A program made the translations under genes and the position numbers. 8,468 nucleotides of DNA from Prevotellaceae bacterium (GTDB lineage Bacteria; Bacteroidota; Bacteroidia; Bacteroidales; UBA932): assembly GCA_031267855.1 (NCBI GenBank), contig JAIRYH010000144.1, forward strand, positions 1 to 8,468, in the 5' to 3' direction. Positions 6,851 to 8,468 of the stretch are shown piece after piece. Each line of letters begins with the position of its first letter. Within the stretch, counting starts at the first letter, position 1. Under the pieces are notes generated by a model, which did not search any database, was not told where the DNA came from, and saw only the letters and a list, made by a program, of their open reading frames with translations.

Positions 6851-7516
6851 TTACGTTATCCCCGCAGGCTTCCCACAGGCTCCCCGCAGTATAAAAAACA
6901 CGTGATACGGATTATGGGGCGCAACATACCACCGCACGACCGTAAAGAATTTTTTCATGCTTTTTAATATGCTCCGCACGGTATGCCCGCGTGTTCCTAC
7001 TTCCCAGTAATGCTGCCCGTCAAATACATGTTTCCTGAAAAATTTATGTATATGTATGCGGGCGGTGACCGTCTTGACGACCGGCAGTTTCAATTCGACT
7101 TTATATTGTATCGCCGAACAGGGCAGGCTGATGATGACATGGCCGGCATGACGCGCCAACTGCTGTAAAATATCTTCAAACCGGCTATGCGGCAAATGCT
7201 CCAGTACCTGGCAGCACAGGATGACGTCAAATTGCCGGTCGCCGAGCAGGGCATCCGCATCGGCAACGTCGCCTTCAAAGTCGGGATGCAAATCTTTGTC
7301 GAAGTCGAGGGTATAAACCCGCACCCCCTGTGCGGACAGTAATGTCCCCGCGATATTGTCGCCAACGCCTATGATCAGCGCCGTTTTGGGCGCCAGTGCC
7401 AGCGTTTCCGCAATCTGATGCCAGTAGGAAGTCCATCGCGGAAGGTCTGCGTAGGTCTGGAAATTATAGTGGCTCGCTGCTACCTGAACCGCATGGGCGC
7501 CGGTTGTTTTATGCAT
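6851..7516 (-). CDS. Class I SAM-dependent methyltransferase (Methyltransf_11-like)
   Basis: A 221-aa protein with a class I methyltransferase fold. Motif I is ALIIGVGDNIAG (residues 46-57), the acidic ribose-binding end of strand 2 is TLDFDKD (69-75, D71), an adenine-contact aspartate is likely at D83 in EGDVADA, and motif IV is FDVILCCQVLEHLPH (96-110). The stretch HVIISLPCS (126-134) is strand 5. The C-terminal part (KFFRKHVFDGQHYWEVGTRG, about 158-177) resembles methyltransferases found among glycan-biosynthesis genes. Position supports this: 15 nt after the cytidylyltransferase and 21 nt before two glycosyltransferases. Likely substrates are a sugar hydroxyl or carboxyl, or a lipid-linked glycan, but the sequence does not decide. 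There is no membrane segment or signal peptide. An unrelated small-molecule substrate remains possible. Confidence 0.87.
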   Translation of the reverse strand: MHKTTGAHAVQVAASHYNFQTYADLPRWTSYWHQIAETLALAPKTALIIGVGDNIAGTLLSAQGVRVYTLDFDKDLHPDFEGDVADADALLGDRQFDVILCCQVLEHLPHSRFEDILQQLARHAGHVIISLPCSAIQYKVELKLPVVKTVTARIHIHKFFRKHVFDGQHYWEVGTRGHTVRSILKSMKKFFTVVRWYVAPHNPYHVFFILRGACGKPAGIT

Positions 7517-7531
7517 AACGTTCGTTTTTAT

Positions 7532-8248
7532 TTATTGATCATTGACGGGCGCTTCATGCCGCCGGAGCAGCGCCTCCAAAAGATACAGGTCTTCCCTGTA
7601 CGTTAATTTTATATTCGATTCATCGCCGCGCACGACAAATATCTTTTCGCCGGGCAAATATTTTACGACCGTCCCACAGTCGTCGGTAGCGGCAAATGCC
7701 GGATCCCGCAGGGCAAGGCGGTAGGCCGACGCGATGGTTTGCTGCCGGAAGCCCTGCGGCGTCTGTGCCCGCCGCAGCATGTCCCGGTCGGGGATATGCC
7801 GGATAAAACGGCCGCTGCCGTCCACCCGGATAATGGTATCGGTGGCCGCCACCGCCGCCGTCACCGCATGATGCTCTTTCAGCGCTTCCGCCACCTCATT
7901 GATCACCCGCTGGCTGACCAGCGGGCGCGCCGCATCGTGGAAAATAAGATTGCACCCGGCATGCGGGGCGCAGGCGTTGATGGCCGCCAGGCTTGATGCA
8001 TGGCGCGTCGCTCCGCCGGGCAGGATTTTCCATACCTTTTCCCAGCCGTTTGCCGGCGCCATTGCCTCCACCGCCTGCACAAACGGGCGATGGGCCACAA
8101 TGGCTATTGCATCAATATGCCCGTTGCGTTCAAAGGCCGCCACCGTGTGCTCGATCACGGTTTTTCCCGCCACCTTCAAAAACTGCTTCGGGACACTGTC
8201 GCCCAAACGGCTTCCTGTGCCGCCGGCAAGTATTACTGCGATATTCAT
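7532..8248 (-). CDS. ispD: IspD/TarI-family cytidylyltransferase
   Basis: A 238-aa cytoplasmic CTP-dependent cytidylyltransferase. It either makes 4-diphosphocytidyl-2-C-methyl-D-erythritol (IspD, MEP isoprenoid pathway) or activates a polyol phosphate such as ribitol-5-phosphate (TarI type). Visible motifs: the CTP-binding loop LAGGTGSRLG (7-16) with R14, PKQF with catalytic-type K21, GGATR (78-82), HDAARP (104-109), PDRDMLRRAQTPQGF (153-167) with R155, TDD (188-190) and NIKLT (212-216) with K214. All match positions needed in both activities. The LAGGTGSRLG and FLKVAGKTVIEHT style, together with its place at the head of a methyltransferase/glycosyltransferase cluster, leans towards the polysaccharide-linked TarI-like group. 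No adjacent reductase or other MEP gene is visible to settle it. It is the first gene after the promoter at 8305-8336. The family is certain; the gene symbol is provisional. Confidence 0.88.
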   Translation of the reverse strand: MNIAVILAGGTGSRLGDSVPKQFLKVAGKTVIEHTVAAFERNGHIDAIAIVAHRPFVQAVEAMAPANGWEKVWKILPGGATRHASSLAAINACAPHAGCNLIFHDAARPLVSQRVINEVAEALKEHHAVTAAVAATDTIIRVDGSGRFIRHIPDRDMLRRAQTPQGFRQQTIASAYRLALRDPAFAATDDCGTVVKYLPGEKIFVVRGDESNIKLTYREDLYLLEALLRRHEAPVNDQ

Positions 8249-8301
8249 GTGCTATAGTTAATATGGTTATTCAGGCCGTTTCGACTGCCGTTGCTTTCGC
8301 G

Positions 8302-8356
8302 CTGCAAAGTTACATGAAAATACCGGGATTTTCAATGAAGCATGACTTTGTTGCAG
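8302..8356. repeat. Nested inverted repeats over the operon promoter (operator candidate)
   Basis: The inner dyad is GAAAAT (8316-8321) with ATTTTC (8328-8333) around ACCGGG; allowing one bulge it extends to CAT (8313-8315) with ATG (8335-8337, A8334 extra). The outer dyad is CTGCAAAGT (8302-8310) with ACTTTG (8345-8350) and CAG (8354-8356), three extra bases being inserted in the right arm. The inner dyad fills the spacer between the -7 and -33 elements, and the outer left arm includes the -7 box. This fits a repressor operator or a structured regulatory site, but no regulator gene is in the window. Confidence 0.4.
8305..8336 (-). promoter_or_regulatory. Bacteroidetes-type promoter for the cytidylyltransferase-glycosyltransferase operon
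   Basis: On the minus strand TAACTTTG (8312 to 8305) is a full match to the -7 box TAnnTTTG. The -33 candidate is ATTG (8336 to 8333), a 3-of-4 match to TTTG with 20 nt spacing. Transcription would begin near 8298-8301, giving a leader of about 50 nt before the ATG at 8248. No other promoter of this quality was found by eye within the five-gene cluster, so it probably drives all of it. Confidence 0.68.
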
Positions 8357-8377
8357 CAGGGTAGATTCAAGTATCAA

Positions 8378-8458
8378 ATGCATAAATTAAGTAAACATTT
8401 TACAGAAGAGGTTGACGGGTTTATCAAAATGGATACACTTACGCGGTCTCCTGTTTAA
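8378..8458 (+). CDS. Possible small ORF, 26 codons, divergent from the glycan operon
   Basis: An ATG-to-TAA reading frame encodes MHKLSKHFTEEVDG followed by FIKMDTLTRSPV, a hydrophilic peptide of 26 residues with no signal peptide or membrane segment. There is no convincing Shine-Dalgarno motif. A 7-of-8 match to the -7 box (TGACTTTG, 8343-8350) lies upstream, but no -33 element is in place. A run of eight T follows the stop (8459-8466) without a clear hairpin. It could equally be the remnant of a longer gene or a chance ORF. I do not recognise it. Confidence 0.18.
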   Translation: MHKLSKHFTEEVDGFIKMDTLTRSPV

Positions 8459-8468
8459 TTTTTTTTGA

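Noticed and set aside
8459..8466. T8 run as an intrinsic terminator
   Set aside because: No stable stem was found directly upstream on the plus strand, and the window ends two bases later.
1..8468. Mobile elements, CRISPR arrays, tRNA, rRNA or known riboswitches
   Set aside because: No transposase or integrase motifs, no regularly spaced repeats, no cloverleaf or rRNA-like segments, and no recognisable riboswitch core were seen on either strand.

Overview
The window looks like chromosomal DNA from a member of the Bacteroidota (Bacteroidetes). Four things point that way. Two upstream regions carry close matches to the Bacteroidetes housekeeping promoter (TTTG, 19-21 nt, TAnnTTTG). Ribosomal protein S16 has a long Ala/Glu/Lys-rich C-terminal extension. 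A large secreted protein combines lamin-tail domains with a C-terminal domain of the FSPDGDGxND type found in type IX secretion and gliding-associated proteins. Start codons are preceded by A/T-rich sequence rather than strong Shine-Dalgarno motifs. No mobile element, CRISPR array, tRNA or rRNA was seen.

Layout: (1) 4-498, minus: a complete YfcE/MJ0936-type metallophosphoesterase. (2) 499-741: a divergent regulatory region with a promoter for each flanking transcript, a terminator-like hairpin between them and a hairpin at the predicted 5' end of the rpsP mRNA. (3) 742-1854, plus: rpsP-rimM, a translation and ribosome-maturation operon, with the two genes in the same frame and only TAG-CCA between them. 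(4) 1858-8248, minus: five co-directional genes. In transcription order these are an IspD/TarI-family cytidylyltransferase, a class I SAM methyltransferase, two GT4-type glycosyltransferases, and an 879-aa secreted lamin-tail protein. The gaps are 15, 21, 5 and 44 nt, so this is probably one operon. (5) 8249-8468: upstream region of that operon, with a good promoter built into a nested dyad symmetry and a possible 26-codon small ORF on the plus strand.

How the genes may work together (inference): the cytidylyltransferase could make a CDP-activated polyol or sugar, or the MEP-pathway intermediate CDP-ME. The methyltransferase and two glycosyltransferases would build or decorate a surface glycan. 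The last gene encodes an exported multidomain surface protein that may share transcription with this cluster. The operon runs head-on into rimM, with only 3 nt between the two stop codons and no recognisable terminator.

Most of the window is ordinary. The items most worth a second look are the promoter/dyad at 8302-8356, the same-frame rpsP-TAG-rimM junction, the duplicated Ig-like/lamin-tail architecture, and the uncertain substrate of the IspD/TarI protein.
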